The notes: generated by a model not told the origin, from the letters alone. A stretch of DNA of 50,636 nt from Gammaproteobacteria bacterium (GCA_009928645.1 SACH01000018.1:1-50636), one strand, 5' to 3'. Shown: positions 23,856 through 33,547, counted from the stretch's first letter. Translations and numbers: made by a program.

Positions 23856-24607
23856 TAGTTGGGCCTCTCTGGCTGGGGCCGACCGTGCTGGGCATGGCCC
23901 AAAATCCCGTGACGCTGGCCAGGTCCTGACTGGTGTTCTCGGGTTATGGGTGAGGCGGGGTCCCCAAGCCCCAGCCCCGCTGCTGGTTCCTCTTCCTCTA
24001 GCCGGTCGCCGCGGATGACCAGTCGCCGGGCGCTGGCCAGTCCCGGTGCCGGTTGGGCCAGGCGCTGGCGCTGTTCCGGGTCGTGGCTGACCCAGAGGAC
24101 CGGGGCGGCCCATTCGCGGCGGTAGTCCTGGATCAGGGCCTCGACCCGGTCGCGGTTGGGAGGATCGAGGTTGGCGGTGGCCTCGTCGAGGAGGAGGGCC
24201 TGGGGCTGGTGGGCGAGGAGCCGGGCGAGGGCGAGGCGCTGGCGTTCGCCGGTGGAGAGGCGGCCGACCTGCCAGTCCAGGACCTCGGGCCCGAAGCCCA
24301 GCCGCTCGAGGAGCTGCGGGTCGTGGCGGGCGGGGAAGTGGTCGCCCACCCGGTCGTACCACCAGAAGGCCTCCGCCGGGAGCAGGCCGACGCGGCGGCG
24401 CCACTCCGGGGCGGGGAGTGCAGCGCAGGGGGTGCCGTCGAGCCACATCTCGCCCTGGTGCTCGTCCAGGTCGGCCAGGGCGCGCAGCAGCAGGCTCTTG
24501 CCGGAGCCGGAGGGACCGGAGAGGAAGACCAGTGCCCCGGGGGCGATCTGGAGGTCGATGGGGGCCAGGTTGCGGGTCTTCAGGCCCTGGAGTCGCAGTA
24601 GGGGCAT
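23855..24607 (-). CDS. fetA: FetA-type ABC transporter ATP-binding protein (YbbL family)
   Basis: A 250-residue ATPase with intact Walker A GPSGSGKS (31-38), signature LSTGE, Walker B ALLLDEATANLD and the H-loop in WVSHDPEQ. It pairs with FetB. ATG 24607 is 2 bases after the trmB stop, so trmB-fetA-fetB are likely co-transcribed. The C-terminal 45 or so residues (from EEEEPAAGLG) are Gly/Pro/His-rich and extend past the usual family end near 220 residues; they may be a non-conserved tail. Confidence 0.88.
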   Translation of the reverse strand: MPLLRLQGLKTRNLAPIDLQIAPGALVFLSGPSGSGKSLLLRALADLDEHQGEMWLDGTPCAALPAPEWRRRVGLLPAEAFWWYDRVGDHFPARHDPQLLERLGFGPEVLDWQVGRLSTGERQRLALARLLAHQPQALLLDEATANLDPPNRDRVEALIQDYRREWAAPVLWVSHDPEQRQRLAQPAPGLASARRLVIRGDRLEEEEPAAGLGLGDPASPITREHQSGPGQRHGILGHAQHGRPQPERPN

Positions 24608-24609
24608 GG

Positions 24610-25482
24610 TCAATCCGCTCGCCGGGTGAAGATGAGGTCCCAGACCCCGTGCCCAAGGCCTCGGCCGCGCCGCTCGAACTTGGTGAGGGGGCGGTCCGCG
24701 GGGCGGGGGGCGAACTGGCCGGAGCCCGCGGTGTTGAGGAAGCGATCCGCGGCGGCGGTCAGGACCTCCAGCATCTGCTGGGCGTAGGGTTCCCAATCGG
24801 TGGCGGCGTGGAAGGTACCGCCGGGGTGCAGGACCCGGGCCAGCTTGCTCAGAAAGTCAGGGTTGAGGAGGCGCCGCTTGTGGTGGCGCTGCTTGGGCCA
24901 GGGGTCGGGGAAGAAGAGGTAGACGCCGGCGAGACTGGCGGGGGGTAGGCCGCTGGCCAGCAGTTCCACGGCGTCCTGGCGCAGCAGGCGGAGGTTGGTG
25001 AGGCATTGCCGCTCGCAGGCCAGGAGCAGGTGCCCGACGCCGGGGGCGTGGACCTCGACGCCGAGGAAGTTGCGCTCCGGGTGGCGCTCCGCCAGGATCG
25101 CCAGGGTCTCGCCGTTGCCGAAGCCGATCTCCAGCCAGACGGGCTGGTCATTACCAAACAGCGCCGCCAGGTCCAGGCATTCGCCGGGCTGGCGGTCGAT
25201 GCCATAGCGAGGCCACAGCTCGGCGAAGGCACGGGCCTGGGCCTGGGTGAGGCGTCCCTGGCGAAGGACAAAGCTGCGGATGGGCCGCCGGGGGTGCTGG
25301 GTCCCGGGGGCGGCCGGGGAATCAGGTGCAGCGTTCCTGAGGACGGCGCCGGTCTCGGGCTCAGGTGCGCCGTCCGGCTGTCTTAAGCGCTGACCAGCGC
25401 TGCCATCCTCCAGCCCGGCGCGCTGATCAGCGCGGTCATCCGTCGGCCGCAAGCGCTGACGAGCACTGCCATCCTTCGGCAT
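24610..25482 (-). CDS. trmB: tRNA (guanine-N7-)-methyltransferase TrmB
   Basis: TrmB methylates guanosine 46 of tRNAs using S-adenosylmethionine. Conserved parts are [17 protein letters not shown], the SAM motif [42 protein letters not shown] and [17 protein letters not shown]. The conserved region begins near residue 65. The preceding N-terminus ([33 protein letters not shown]) is an 11-residue tandem repeat encoded by a 33-bp minisatellite. No alternative ATG or GTG lies closer to the conserved start, so ATG 25482 is used, although it has no visible ribosome site. The true start could be a rare codon, and the repeat may be partly untranslated. Confidence 0.9.
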   Translation of the reverse strand: MPKDGSARQRLRPTDDRADQRAGLEDGSAGQRLRQPDGAPEPETGAVLRNAAPDSPAAPGTQHPRRPIRSFVLRQGRLTQAQARAFAELWPRYGIDRQPGECLDLAALFGNDQPVWLEIGFGNGETLAILAERHPERNFLGVEVHAPGVGHLLLACERQCLTNLRLLRQDAVELLASGLPPASLAGVYLFFPDPWPKQRHHKRRLLNPDFLSKLARVLHPGGTFHAATDWEPYAQQMLEVLTAAADRFLNTAGSGQFAPRPADRPLTKFERRGRGLGHGVWDLIFTRRAD

Positions 25483-25517
25483 TGGGTGCTGGCCGATGCC
25501 GTCAAGCTCATGGCTTG
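25386..25517. repeat. 33-bp tandem repeat at the 5' end of trmB, four units
   Basis: Units at 25386-25418, 25419-25451, 25452-25484 and 25485-25517 (the last degenerate) follow GCGCTGAnCAGCGCTGCCATCC plus a variable ten bases. Each unit starts with a near-palindrome; GCGCTGATCAGCGC at 25420-25433 is perfect. Three units fall in the proposed trmB coding region as 11-residue repeats, while the fourth lies upstream of the ATG. Confidence 0.8.
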
Positions 25518-25604
25518 ATCCCCGGCAAATGCCACCATCCTCCCAGCCGGGGTGGCTGGCGGAGCACGCCAGGCTGGTGGTCCCCGAAGGGCTTGAGAGG
25601 GCGC

Positions 25605-26402
25605 TCAGAAGAAGAGCCCCTCCACCGGCGAAGAGGCGGAGGCGAAGCGCTTGGCGGGCATACGGCCGGCAAGGAAGGCCTCACGGCCGGCCTGGATGGC
25701 CTTGCGCATGGCACTGGCCATGAGCACCGGCTCGCGGGCGGCGGCGATGGCGGTGTTCATAAGGACGCCGTCGCAGCCCAGTTCCATGGCTACGGCGGCG
25801 TCGGAGGCGGTGCCGACGCCGGCGTCCACCAGGATCGGCACCTTGGCGTTCTCAATGATGGTAAGGATGTTGAGCTTGTTGCGGATGCCCAGGCCGGAGC
25901 CAATGGGGGCGGCGAGGGGCATGACGGCGCAGCAGCCGACCTCTTCCAGGCGCTTGGCCATTATGGGGTCATCGTTGGTGTAGACCATGACGTCGAAGCC
26001 GTCCTTGACCAGTTCTTCCGCGGCCTGGAGGGTGGCGACGACATCGGGGAAGAGGGTCTGCTGGTCCCCCAGCACCTCTAGCTTGCAGAGGTTGTGGCCG
26101 TCGAGTAGTTCCCGCGCCAGGCGGCAGGTACGCACCGCGGTCTTGGCGTCGTAACAGCCGGCGGTGTTGGGGAGGATGGTGTAACGATCCGGGGGCAGGA
26201 CCTCGAGGATGTTGGGCTCATCCTGGCTCTGGCCGATGTTAGTGCGGCGGACGGCGATGGTGACGATCTCGGCGCCACTGGCCGCGATGGCGGCCTGGGT
26301 CTCGGCGTGATCCTTGTATTTGCCAGTTCCCACCAGGAGGCGGGAACTGAAGGTGCGGCCGGCGACGGTGAAGGTGTCAGGGGCAGGGCGGGTGCTGTAC
26401 AT
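25605..26402 (-). CDS. thiG: Thiazole synthase ThiG
   Basis: ThiG builds the thiazole phosphate of thiamine from deoxyxylulose phosphate, dehydroglycine and ThiS thiocarboxylate. The 265-residue protein has [12 protein letters not shown] (18-29), the Schiff-base Lys107 in [41 protein letters not shown] and [32 protein letters not shown] 26402 gives the normal N-terminus; longer open frame upstream is repeat sequence. Unusually thiS lies 2 kb upstream, beyond a cation/proton antiporter gene, rather than next to thiG. No TPP riboswitch motif was seen before either gene. Confidence 0.95.
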   Translation of the reverse strand: MYSTRPAPDTFTVAGRTFSSRLLVGTGKYKDHAETQAAIAASGAEIVTIAVRRTNIGQSQDEPNILEVLPPDRYTILPNTAGCYDAKTAVRTCRLARELLDGHNLCKLEVLGDQQTLFPDVVATLQAAEELVKDGFDVMVYTNDDPIMAKRLEEVGCCAVMPLAAPIGSGLGIRNKLNILTIIENAKVPILVDAGVGTASDAAVAMELGCDGVLMNTAIAAAREPVLMASAMRKAIQAGREAFLAGRMPAKRFASASSPVEGLFF

Positions 26403-26407
26403 GGTAG

Positions 26408-26443
26408 GCGTGATTAGCGTGATTGGCGTGATTAGCGGGGATG
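26408..26443. repeat. 9-bp tandem repeat upstream of thiG
   Basis: GCGTGATTA (26408), GCGTGATTG (26417), GCGTGATTA (26426) and the diverged GCGGGGATG (26435) sit immediately before the thiG ATG on the minus strand, where a ribosome site would be expected. No good Shine-Dalgarno sequence is visible there. Confidence 0.7.
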
Positions 26444-26644
26444 GCGGTCGCGGCGAGGTTATCGGCGGGACGCGTCCATCCGCCAGTTCGTTTGAATCTG
26501 TCCCACCCCGGGCGGCAACCGCAGGGCCAGGGTATCCGTGCCGCAATCGCTTGAAAAGCACAGTGGGTTCGGGGGGCGGTGAATTCTGTCCGGGCTGAGC
26601 AAGGATAACCCCAGCCGTTGGGCCGGGAGGAAGTCCGAAGCGGA

Positions 26645-28366
26645 TCAGCCGGGTTTTCCCCCGTCCTCCCGCACCAGGGCGTAGTCGGTGCTACGCACCC
26701 CCCGCATGAGCATGGCGGTGTCTTCGCTGGCGACGCCCAGACTCTCCAGGGCCTCGGCCGCCAGGCGCAGGCTGGCCTCCACCGCCTCGGGAAAGGCCTT
26801 GTTGGCACCGGCCTGGATCAGGGCCTGGCTGGAATCCAGATCCCGGGCCCGGGCGACGATGGCGGCGCGGGGCGCGAGATCGCGGATCAGGCGGGTGGCG
26901 CGTAGGGCGGCCTGGCGGTTATCGAGGGTTATGACCACCAGGTCCACCTTGTCGATTCGGGCAGCCAGCAGCAGGTCCAGATCGGTGACGTCGCCGTAGT
27001 ACACCGGGTGGCCCAGGCGGCGGAATTCTTCCACCCGCGCAGGGTCCATGTCGAAGGCCAGGTAAGGGACGCCGCTGCTGGAGAGTATGGTGCCGATGGC
27101 ATGGCCCACCCGACCATAGCCGGCCACCAGGGCACGGGCGTCGATCTCGGCCCCTTCGAGGGAGAAACGAAAGGCCTCGTCCCCCGTGGCCCCAGGGACG
27201 GGGATGCGTGCCGCCAAGGTGTCGCCGGCCTTTACCAGTAGAGGGGTGATGAGCATGCTGAAGGAGATGATGCCGATGGCCAAGATGAAGGTGCTGTCGT
27301 CGATGATGCCCATGGCCTTGGCGGCACCGAAGACCACGAAGCCGAATTCGCCCCCCTGAGAAAGGATGAAGGCGACGCGGGTGGCGGTCTGACGGGTCTC
27401 GCCGAAGGCGCGGCAGAGGGCGTAAAGGACGGCGATCTTGATGGCGACGATGATCAGGACGTGGCGCAGGAAGACCAGGGGATCCGCGGCCAGGGCGCCG
27501 ATGTCCACCGACATGCCGACGGCGACGAAAAAGAGGCTCATCAGCAGGCCCTTATGGGGCTCGATGGCGGCCTCGATCTGCAGGTTGTAACGGGACCCCG
27601 AGAGGGCGACGCCCATGAGGAAGGCGCCCAGGGCCATGGACATGCCAGCCTCGTCCATGGCCCAGGCGGCGGCGAAGACGGCGGCAAGAGCGACGAGGAA
27701 GAAGGCCTCACGATTATTCTGGCGCGCCAGCAGGTCCAGGACCCAGGGGATCAGGTAATGGCCAGTCGCGATCACCAACCCGACGGCGGAGATGACGATC
27801 AGGACCTGATGCAGGATAGGGACGTCGGCGGAGAGGGCGCCGGTGTCCCCCAGGATCGGCACCAAGGCGAGCAGGGGGACGACCGCCAAGTCCTGCATCA
27901 GAAGGATGGCGAAGGTAATCTGGCCGTGGGGACTGGCGATCTCACCCCGTTCCTGGAGGATCTGAATCACGAAGGCGGTGGAGGAGAGGGCCAGGGTGAG
28001 GCCGGCGAGGAGGTCGATGCCCCAGCGGGGTTCGAAGAGGTGCAGGTAGAGGGCCATGACACCGCCGGAGAGGAGGATCTGCAGGGTCCCCAGGCCGAAC
28101 ATGGAGCGGCGCAGGGACCAGAGGCGCCGGGGGTGCATCTCCAGGCCGATGACGAAGAGGAGCAGCACTACGCCCAGTTCGGTGAAGTGGCGGACGTCCT
28201 CCACCTGATTGGTGACGGTAGGCCCGGGGGTATGAGGACCGATGAAGATGCCCGCCACCAACAGACCCAGGACCGAACCGAGTCCGAAGCGGCGGAAGAT
28301 GGCCACGGCGAAGGCGGTGGCCACCAGGATGATGACAGCGGAATCGACGAAGGATTTAGGTTCCAA
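26645..28366 (-). CDS. KefB/KefC-type cation:proton antiporter with TrkA-N domain
   Basis: A CPA2 family antiporter of 573 residues. About 12 membrane segments (residues 8-385) include [26 protein letters not shown]-like [37 protein letters not shown] and [17 protein letters not shown] Rossmann TrkA-N domain follows from [14 protein letters not shown] (about residue 418), as in glutathione-gated KefB/KefC. No kefF/kefG-type activator is adjacent. The start is TTG 28366 with GGAG eight bases upstream. It separates thiS from thiG on the same strand. Transported ion (K+ or Na+) is inferred only from the family. Confidence 0.9.
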   Translation of the reverse strand: MEPKSFVDSAVIILVATAFAVAIFRRFGLGSVLGLLVAGIFIGPHTPGPTVTNQVEDVRHFTELGVVLLLFVIGLEMHPRRLWSLRRSMFGLGTLQILLSGGVMALYLHLFEPRWGIDLLAGLTLALSSTAFVIQILQERGEIASPHGQITFAILLMQDLAVVPLLALVPILGDTGALSADVPILHQVLIVISAVGLVIATGHYLIPWVLDLLARQNNREAFFLVALAAVFAAAWAMDEAGMSMALGAFLMGVALSGSRYNLQIEAAIEPHKGLLMSLFFVAVGMSVDIGALAADPLVFLRHVLIIVAIKIAVLYALCRAFGETRQTATRVAFILSQGGEFGFVVFGAAKAMGIIDDSTFILAIGIISFSMLITPLLVKAGDTLAARIPVPGATGDEAFRFSLEGAEIDARALVAGYGRVGHAIGTILSSSGVPYLAFDMDPARVEEFRRLGHPVYYGDVTDLDLLLAARIDKVDLVVITLDNRQAALRATRLIRDLAPRAAIVARARDLDSSQALIQAGANKAFPEAVEASLRLAAEALESLGVASEDTAMLMRGVRSTDYALVREDGGKPG

Positions 28367-28497
28367 GCAATTCGCTCCGCATGCTGGGGTGGTGCCGGTA
28401 AGACTGATGAAGGTGGCTAGCAGTCGTGGTATCCCAAGCGGCGTTGAAATACCCCGAGATGACAGGGCCTATAGGCGGGGTTGGGTGACGTCAGCCG

Positions 28498-28698
28498 CTA
28501 ACCGCCACCGACGGCCTGGATAATTTCGATCTTGTCGTCAGGGGACAGGGTGCGGGTCGGGAAGCGGCTGCGCGGGACCAGTTCCTCGTTCACCTCCACC
28601 GCCAGCCGCTGCCCCGCGAGTCCCAGCGTCTCGATGAGCCGATCGAGAGTCTCTCCCGCGGCGACCTCGGTAACAGTACCATTGACCAGAATCTGCAT
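28498..28698 (-). CDS. thiS: Sulfur carrier protein ThiS
   Basis: A 66-residue ubiquitin-fold sulfur carrier that is activated at its C-terminal glycine to a thiocarboxylate and donates sulfur to ThiG. The fold signature MQILVNGTVTEVAAGETLDRLI and the C-terminal IIQAVGGG are typical; the usual GG end is followed by one more Gly. ATG 28698 has GAGAGGG seven bases upstream. It leads the minus-strand run thiS, antiporter, thiG. Confidence 0.92.
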   Translation of the reverse strand: MQILVNGTVTEVAAGETLDRLIETLGLAGQRLAVEVNEELVPRSRFPTRTLSPDDKIEIIQAVGGG

Positions 28699-28915
28699 GG
28701 GAACCCTCTCGCACCCGAACGGGAGGTGATTCTACACCAGGATCGAAAACTGTCGCGGTCAGGGGTTGGCCGCGGCGGGCCGCGGACAGATGCTGATCTC
28801 CTGCTATCCTGAGCACCTGTTTCCCGGGAAGACCGACGTTCCTCTCCGGTGCAATACGGTTTTTGGTCGGGTCCCGTTACTGTAAGACCGATCGACTTTA
28901 AGCGAGAAGGCGCCC

Positions 28916-30760
28916 ATGACCCATTGGACCCAGGACCTGATCTCCCTCGAGGAGGCCCGCACCCTGGATGGCCTCTTTCTGGCCCGGGTGCGCCGTTCGC
29001 CGCAGCGCCTGGCTTACCAGGCCTATGATCGCCACGGCGATGCCTGGCGGTCCCTGACCTGGGGGGAGATAGGTGCCCAGGTAGCCCGCTGGCGTACAGC
29101 CTTGGCCGCGGAACCCGGCCTCGAGCCCGGCGACCGGGTGGCGGTGCTGTTGCGTAACTGTCCGGAATGGATTTTCTACGAGCAAGCGGCCCTCTCCCTG
29201 GGGCTGGTCGTCGTCCCGCTCTACACGGACGATCGGCCCGACAACCTGGCCTTCATCCTGGAGGATGCGGGGGCCAAGGTCCTGCTGGTCCAGGATGCAG
29301 GACGCTGGCAACGCCTGGCGCCGGCCCTGGGGCCCGGGTCCCTGTTGCGCCTTGTTCTGATACTTGAGGCCCGTTCTCCGCTCCAGGACCCGGCGATCCC
29401 GGTGGAGGCCTGGCTGGCCGCCGCCGTCGCTTACGCTCCTGCCACCCCGCCCGCGGTTGGGGCGGCGCTCTGGGCTGGGCCAGGGCCAGCGAATCCGGCG
29501 GACCTGGCGACCATCGTCTACACCTCGGGGACCACGGGTCGCCCCAAGGGGGTAATGCTGAGCCATCGCAACGTGCTCAGCGATGTCGCCGCTGCCTTGC
29601 AGGTGGTGGACTGCTACCGGGAGGACGTCTTTCTTTCCTTTCTGCCCTTCTCCCATACCCTGGAGCGTACCGCGGGCTACTACCTGCCAATGATGGCCGG
29701 GGCGGCGGTGGCCTTTGCCCGGTCCATCAGCCAACTGGGAGAGGACTTGCAAGTGGTGCGGCCGACGGTGCTGATCGCCGTGCCCCGGGTCTTCGAGCGG
29801 ATTTACGGCCGTCTCCAGGATCAGGTCAATGGCCGGCCTACCCTGGTGCGTCTGCTCTTCCGGCTGGCGATCGCGGCCGGCTGGCGCCAGTTCGAGCACC
29901 AGCAGGGCCGGGGGGGCTGGCACCCGCTGCTGTTGGTTGCGCCCGGGCTGCGCAGCCTGGTCGCGGGGCCGGTGAGGGCCCGCCTCGGTGGCCGGTTGCG
30001 CATAGCCGTCAGTGGCGGGGCGCCCTTGTCGGGGGAGGTGGCGCGGCTCTTTCTCGGCCTGGGCCTGCCCCTGCTTCAAGGGTATGGCCTGACAGAGACC
30101 AGTCCCGTGGTCAGCGTCAACAGCCTTGCGGCCAACGATCCGGCCAGTGTCGGCCAGGCGCTGCCGGGGGTCGAGGTGTCCCTGGGGGAGCGAGATGAAC
30201 TGCTGGTGCGGGGCCCCATCGTCATGCAAGGTTATTGGCGCGACCCGCAGGCTACCCGGACGATACTGGACGACCAGGGCTGGCTGCACACCGGCGATCA
30301 GGCTCGACTCGATGGCCGAAGGGTCACCATTACCGGGCGGATCAAGGATATCCTGGTACTTTCCAACGGCGAGAAGGTGGCGCCGGTGGACCTGGAACAG
30401 GCCCTGTGCCTCGATCCTCTGTTTGAGCAGGCCCTGGTGGTGGGCGAGGGCTGGCCCGCCTTGGGGGCATTGCTGGTCCTGAACGCCGAGCGCTGGCCGG
30501 CCGTGGCTCAGGGATATGGTTTGGAACCGGCGGACCCCGCCAGCCTGCGCGATCCGCGCCTGCTGCGGGATTTGTTGAAACAGGTCCGCGGCGTCCTGGC
30601 GACCTTCCCCGGTCATGCCAAGATCCGTCGTCTGGCCCTCACGCTGGAGCCCTGGACGGTGGAGAACGGTCTGCTCACCCCGACCCTCAAGGTCAAGCGC
30701 GCCGAGGTCTTGCGCAGCCTGGCCGGGTTGGTGGCGCAACTCCGCGCCGCCGACGCTTGA
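28916..30760 (+). CDS. Long-chain acyl-CoA synthetase (AMP-binding, FAA1-like)
   Basis: An adenylate-forming ligase of 614 residues that activates fatty acids to acyl-CoA. It shows the AMP motif YTSGTTGRPKG (202-212), then HRNVLSD, LPFSHTLERTAGYY, SGGAPLSGEVARLFLGLGLPLLQGYGLTETSPV, and the hinge/lysine region GWLHTGDQARLDGRRVTITGRIKDILVLSNGEKVAPVDLE. The pattern LPFSHTLERTAG places it with the FAA1/FadD15-type synthetases that resemble eukaryotic long-chain enzymes rather than E. coli FadD. ATG 28916 follows GCGAGAAGG. The gene is divergent from thiS. Repeat copy D lies in the 303-base gap after it. Confidence 0.92.
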   Translation: MTHWTQDLISLEEARTLDGLFLARVRRSPQRLAYQAYDRHGDAWRSLTWGEIGAQVARWRTALAAEPGLEPGDRVAVLLRNCPEWIFYEQAALSLGLVVVPLYTDDRPDNLAFILEDAGAKVLLVQDAGRWQRLAPALGPGSLLRLVLILEARSPLQDPAIPVEAWLAAAVAYAPATPPAVGAALWAGPGPANPADLATIVYTSGTTGRPKGVMLSHRNVLSDVAAALQVVDCYREDVFLSFLPFSHTLERTAGYYLPMMAGAAVAFARSISQLGEDLQVVRPTVLIAVPRVFERIYGRLQDQVNGRPTLVRLLFRLAIAAGWRQFEHQQGRGGWHPLLLVAPGLRSLVAGPVRARLGGRLRIAVSGGAPLSGEVARLFLGLGLPLLQGYGLTETSPVVSVNSLAANDPASVGQALPGVEVSLGERDELLVRGPIVMQGYWRDPQATRTILDDQGWLHTGDQARLDGRRVTITGRIKDILVLSNGEKVAPVDLEQALCLDPLFEQALVVGEGWPALGALLVLNAERWPAVAQGYGLEPADPASLRDPRLLRDLLKQVRGVLATFPGHAKIRRLALTLEPWTVENGLLTPTLKVKRAEVLRSLAGLVAQLRAADA

Positions 30761-30814
30761 GGTTTGCGGTCCGGGCGCATAGCCGCGGCGCCAATCCCCT
30801 GCTAGATCTTTGGT

Positions 30815-30935
30815 GTAAGCGTTCACACACCTATCCCCTCTGCGGCAAGGGCTGGCATGGGTAGCACAAGCCGCTGATTTTCTTCCTCCCTTCCCCTGGC
30901 GGGTGAGGGTGGGGGAGAGGGGGCGGAAAGATCAC
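30815..30935 (+). repeat. MITE/REP-like intergenic element, family 1, copy D
   Basis: Begins GTAAGCGTTCACAC (30815-30828), identical to copy C for its first 13 bases and diverging at the 14th, and contains AGCACAAGCCGCTGATTTTC and a CTCCCTTCCCC/GGGTGAGGGTGGGGGAG core. The right end (GGCGGAAAGATCAC) is decayed. It accounts for most of the fadD-like to tRNA-Gly gap. Confidence 0.62.
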
Positions 30936-31020
30936 TTGCTGGTCAGTCTTCTGGCCATCCCATCCCTGTCCGAGCGCAAGCCGGGATGCAGAGTGCTCGA
31001 CAGCCATAGCGTTGCGGCGC

Positions 31021-31050
31021 TTGCCAAGGCGGTGCGGGGCTTCTTATACT
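31021..31050 (+). promoter_or_regulatory. Sigma70 promoter of tRNA-Gly
   Basis: TTGCCA (31021-31026), an 18-base spacer and TATACT (31045-31050), 13 bases before the mature tRNA start. The placement and boxes fit a tRNA promoter. Confidence 0.6.
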
Positions 31051-31063
31051 CCCACCCCAGATC

Positions 31064-31137
31064 GCGGGTGTAGTTCAATGGTAGAACTGAAGCTTCCCAA
31101 GCTTCCAGCGTGGGTTCGATTCCCATCACCCGCTCCA
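31064..31137 (+). tRNA. tRNA-Gly (CCC)
   Basis: A 74-base cloverleaf with acceptor arm GCGGGTG/CACCCGC, anticodon arm GAAGC-TTCCCAA-GCTTC (anticodon CCC), T arm GTGGGTTCGATTCCCAT and encoded CCA. It stands alone, before asmA. Confidence 0.96.
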
Positions 31138-31201
31138 CTCCCTCCCGCTCCTCTCTCTCCATGCCCTTTCCCCCACCGATTGCCTTGGAGCGGTCAAGGC
31201 C

Positions 31202-33547
31202 ATGAAAGCCTTTCTCAAGTTTCTGCTCTTGTTGCTGGCTATCCCGGTCGTCGCGGTGCTGGCCCTGCAGCTGTTTCTGAATCCCAATGACTACAAGGAC
31301 GAGATCAGCGCCTGGGTCGAGGAGCATTCGGGGCGGCGTCTGACGCTGGAGGGTGAACTCCGGCTGTCCTTTTTCCCCTGGGTTGGGCTGGAGGTCCATC
31401 AGGCGCGTCTCGCCCAGCCGGCGGGTTTCGGCGAGCAGCCGTTTCTGCGCGTCCAGATGGCCCAGGCGCGGCTCAACCTCCAGGCCCTATTGCGGGGACG
31501 CCTGGAACTGGGGGCGCTCCTGGGTACGGGGTGGAGCCTCCATCTGATCCGCGCCCCGGATGGCCGGACCAACTGGGGGGAGTGGCGGGGACCGGTCCTG
31601 GAGCGGCCGCTGGCGGTCCAGCCCCTGCCGGCGCCCTTGCGTGCCGCTTGGGAGGACGAGGTGTCGGTGGCCGGCCCGCTACCGGCGGCGACGGGGGGGG
31701 GGCTCGTCCTCACCGGGGTGCGACTCCTGTGGGACGACCAGGAAAACGGGACCCAGTTGCTGATGGAGGATCTGGGGGTGCGGGTCCCGCAACTCGACCC
31801 GGACGGTCCGCTGGACCTCAATCTGACCGGCCAGTTAGCCGCGCCGGGGCAAGGGGAGGGGCGGGGGAAGCCCGCCCGCCTGACCCTGGAGGGCCGGACC
31901 CGCTTGCCCGCCGCCGGACAGCATCTGGTCCTCAGTCCCTTTGCCTTGCGCCTGGAGGAACTGGCCCTGGGGGAGCGCTACCAGGCCCAGGCCGAACTGC
32001 GAGGGAGTCTGACGGCCGATCTCCGGGCGGCAGCCTATCGGTTCACCGAACTCGATCTGGAACTGGATGCCAGCGGTGGGGTCCTGTCCGGCAAGCCCCT
32101 CCGGCTCACCGGTCGTGGCGAACTGGACTATGACGCCCGCGCGCGCACCCTGGCGGTGCGGGATCTGGTCCTGGAGAGCGGTGCCCTGCGGGCGCGAGGC
32201 TTGGCCACGGCCAGCGGCCTGGACGAGCAGCCCGACTGGCGGGGCCGCCTCACTCTGGACCCTCTGGATGCTGGAGCCTGGCTGCGGGAGCTTGGGCTGT
32301 CGCTCCCGCCCATGGCGGACCCGACGGCCCTCTCCCGCTTGACCTTGGCTACCGACTGGCGGTGGGCCGAGGGTCGGCTCGACCTGCATAAGCTGGACCT
32401 GGGCGTGGACCAGACTCGGGTGGAAGGCAGTTGGTCCTGGGTGCCGGGTCCGCACGATTCTCACACGTTCGATCTCAAAGCGGATCGGCTGGTTCTGGAT
32501 AACTATCTGCCACCGGCGGCGGTCGCCAGCTTGGAGCCCAGTTCTCAGCCTGGCATGGCCCGGAACCCTGCGACGGACCCTTCAACCCCATTACTGGTGC
32601 GGCTGCTGATCGCTGAGGCGGTCGCTCAAACCCCAACCACGTCTCTACCGCCGGTCGAGGAGGCGCAGGCCCCGGCTTGGGAGGCGGTTGCCCTGGATGG
32701 TCAGGCGCGGGTTGGACTCCTGACCTGGCGGGGGTTGAAGTTTGGCGAGTTCGACGGCCACCTCAGCGGTCAGGACGGCCAGTTTCAGTTGCGGGAGCGG
32801 GTGGCCCGCTTCTATGCCGGGAGCCTGAGTGGACAGGTCGACCTGGATGCCCGGCCGGCGGTCCCCTCCTTCTCCCTGCAACAGCGGGCCCAAGGGGTGA
32901 GCGTCGCCGATCTGCTGGGGGACCTGCTGCGGCGGGACGCCCGCCTGAGCGGCCGCGCCGATCTGGAGGTAGACCTGAAGGCCCAGGGTCTGACCCAGCC
33001 AGAGTTGCTGGCCAGTCTGTCCGGACGGGCGGCGTTGCGGATGCCCGAGGGCCAACTCCAGGGCTTTGACCTCGAGGGCCTCGTCCAGGGCATCGAGGCA
33101 CAGATTCGCGGTCAGTCCAAGCCCACCCAGTCAACCGGAGGCGGGCAGACGCGCTTCACCCAGCTACAAGCCACTGCCCACATCGAGCGGGGGCTGCTGG
33201 ATACTCAGGACCTGCGCGTGGCGACGGGTCATTTCAAGGCCAGCGGCACGGGTCGGATCGACCTGCCGCGGGAGGAACTGGATCTGACCCTCGTGGCACG
33301 GGCGGACCAGGCGCCGGCAGGCAGCGCCCTTGAGCAGATCAAGGGGATCGCCATCCCCGTGCGCGTCACCGGTAGCTTCCAGGATCCGGAATACCGGCTG
33401 GATCCCGGGCCGGTGATCGAGGAATTGGCGCGGCGGCGGCTGCAGCGAGAATTGGGTGGGTCCGAGGGCAACGCCCTCCAGCAACTGGAGCAGCGCACCG
33501 GGATCCGGGGTCTGGAGCAAGGTCTCAAGTCACTCCTGGGGCGCTGA
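31202..33547 (+). CDS. asmA: AsmA family protein
   Basis: AsmA-like proteins are inner-membrane anchored, with a long periplasmic region thought to bridge lipids toward the outer membrane. The 781-residue protein begins with one membrane anchor (about residues 5-26), then NPNDYKDEISAWVEEHSGRRLTLEGELRLSFFPWVGLEV, the classic AsmA N-terminus. The C-terminal AsmA_2 part is recognisable in VADLLGDLLRRDARLSGRADLEVDLKAQG and ALRMPEGQLQGFDLEGLV. It is longer than E. coli AsmA (617). ATG 31202 starts after GGAGCGGTCAAGGCC. The stop overlaps the mutY ATG by one base (TGATG), an asmA-mutY pairing seen in other gammaproteobacteria. Confidence 0.9.
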   Translation: MKAFLKFLLLLLAIPVVAVLALQLFLNPNDYKDEISAWVEEHSGRRLTLEGELRLSFFPWVGLEVHQARLAQPAGFGEQPFLRVQMAQARLNLQALLRGRLELGALLGTGWSLHLIRAPDGRTNWGEWRGPVLERPLAVQPLPAPLRAAWEDEVSVAGPLPAATGGGLVLTGVRLLWDDQENGTQLLMEDLGVRVPQLDPDGPLDLNLTGQLAAPGQGEGRGKPARLTLEGRTRLPAAGQHLVLSPFALRLEELALGERYQAQAELRGSLTADLRAAAYRFTELDLELDASGGVLSGKPLRLTGRGELDYDARARTLAVRDLVLESGALRARGLATASGLDEQPDWRGRLTLDPLDAGAWLRELGLSLPPMADPTALSRLTLATDWRWAEGRLDLHKLDLGVDQTRVEGSWSWVPGPHDSHTFDLKADRLVLDNYLPPAAVASLEPSSQPGMARNPATDPSTPLLVRLLIAEAVAQTPTTSLPPVEEAQAPAWEAVALDGQARVGLLTWRGLKFGEFDGHLSGQDGQFQLRERVARFYAGSLSGQVDLDARPAVPSFSLQQRAQGVSVADLLGDLLRRDARLSGRADLEVDLKAQGLTQPELLASLSGRAALRMPEGQLQGFDLEGLVQGIEAQIRGQSKPTQSTGGGQTRFTQLQATAHIERGLLDTQDLRVATGHFKASGTGRIDLPREELDLTLVARADQAPAGSALEQIKGIAIPVRVTGSFQDPEYRLDPGPVIEELARRRLQRELGGSEGNALQQLEQRTGIRGLEQGLKSLLGR

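Noticed and set aside
25383-25511. Alternative 42-codon minus-strand ORF through the 33-bp repeat
   Set aside because: Its repeated residues simply reflect the DNA repeat read in another frame; no ribosome site and no family.
28699-28915. Possible TPP riboswitch upstream of thiS
   Set aside because: The minus-strand leader was scanned for the CTGAGA and related thi-box sequences; none was seen, and none precedes thiG.
28898-30826. Minus-strand open frame of 642 codons opposite the acyl-CoA synthetase
   Set aside because: Full overlap with a gene having intact AMP-binding motifs; no family resemblance.
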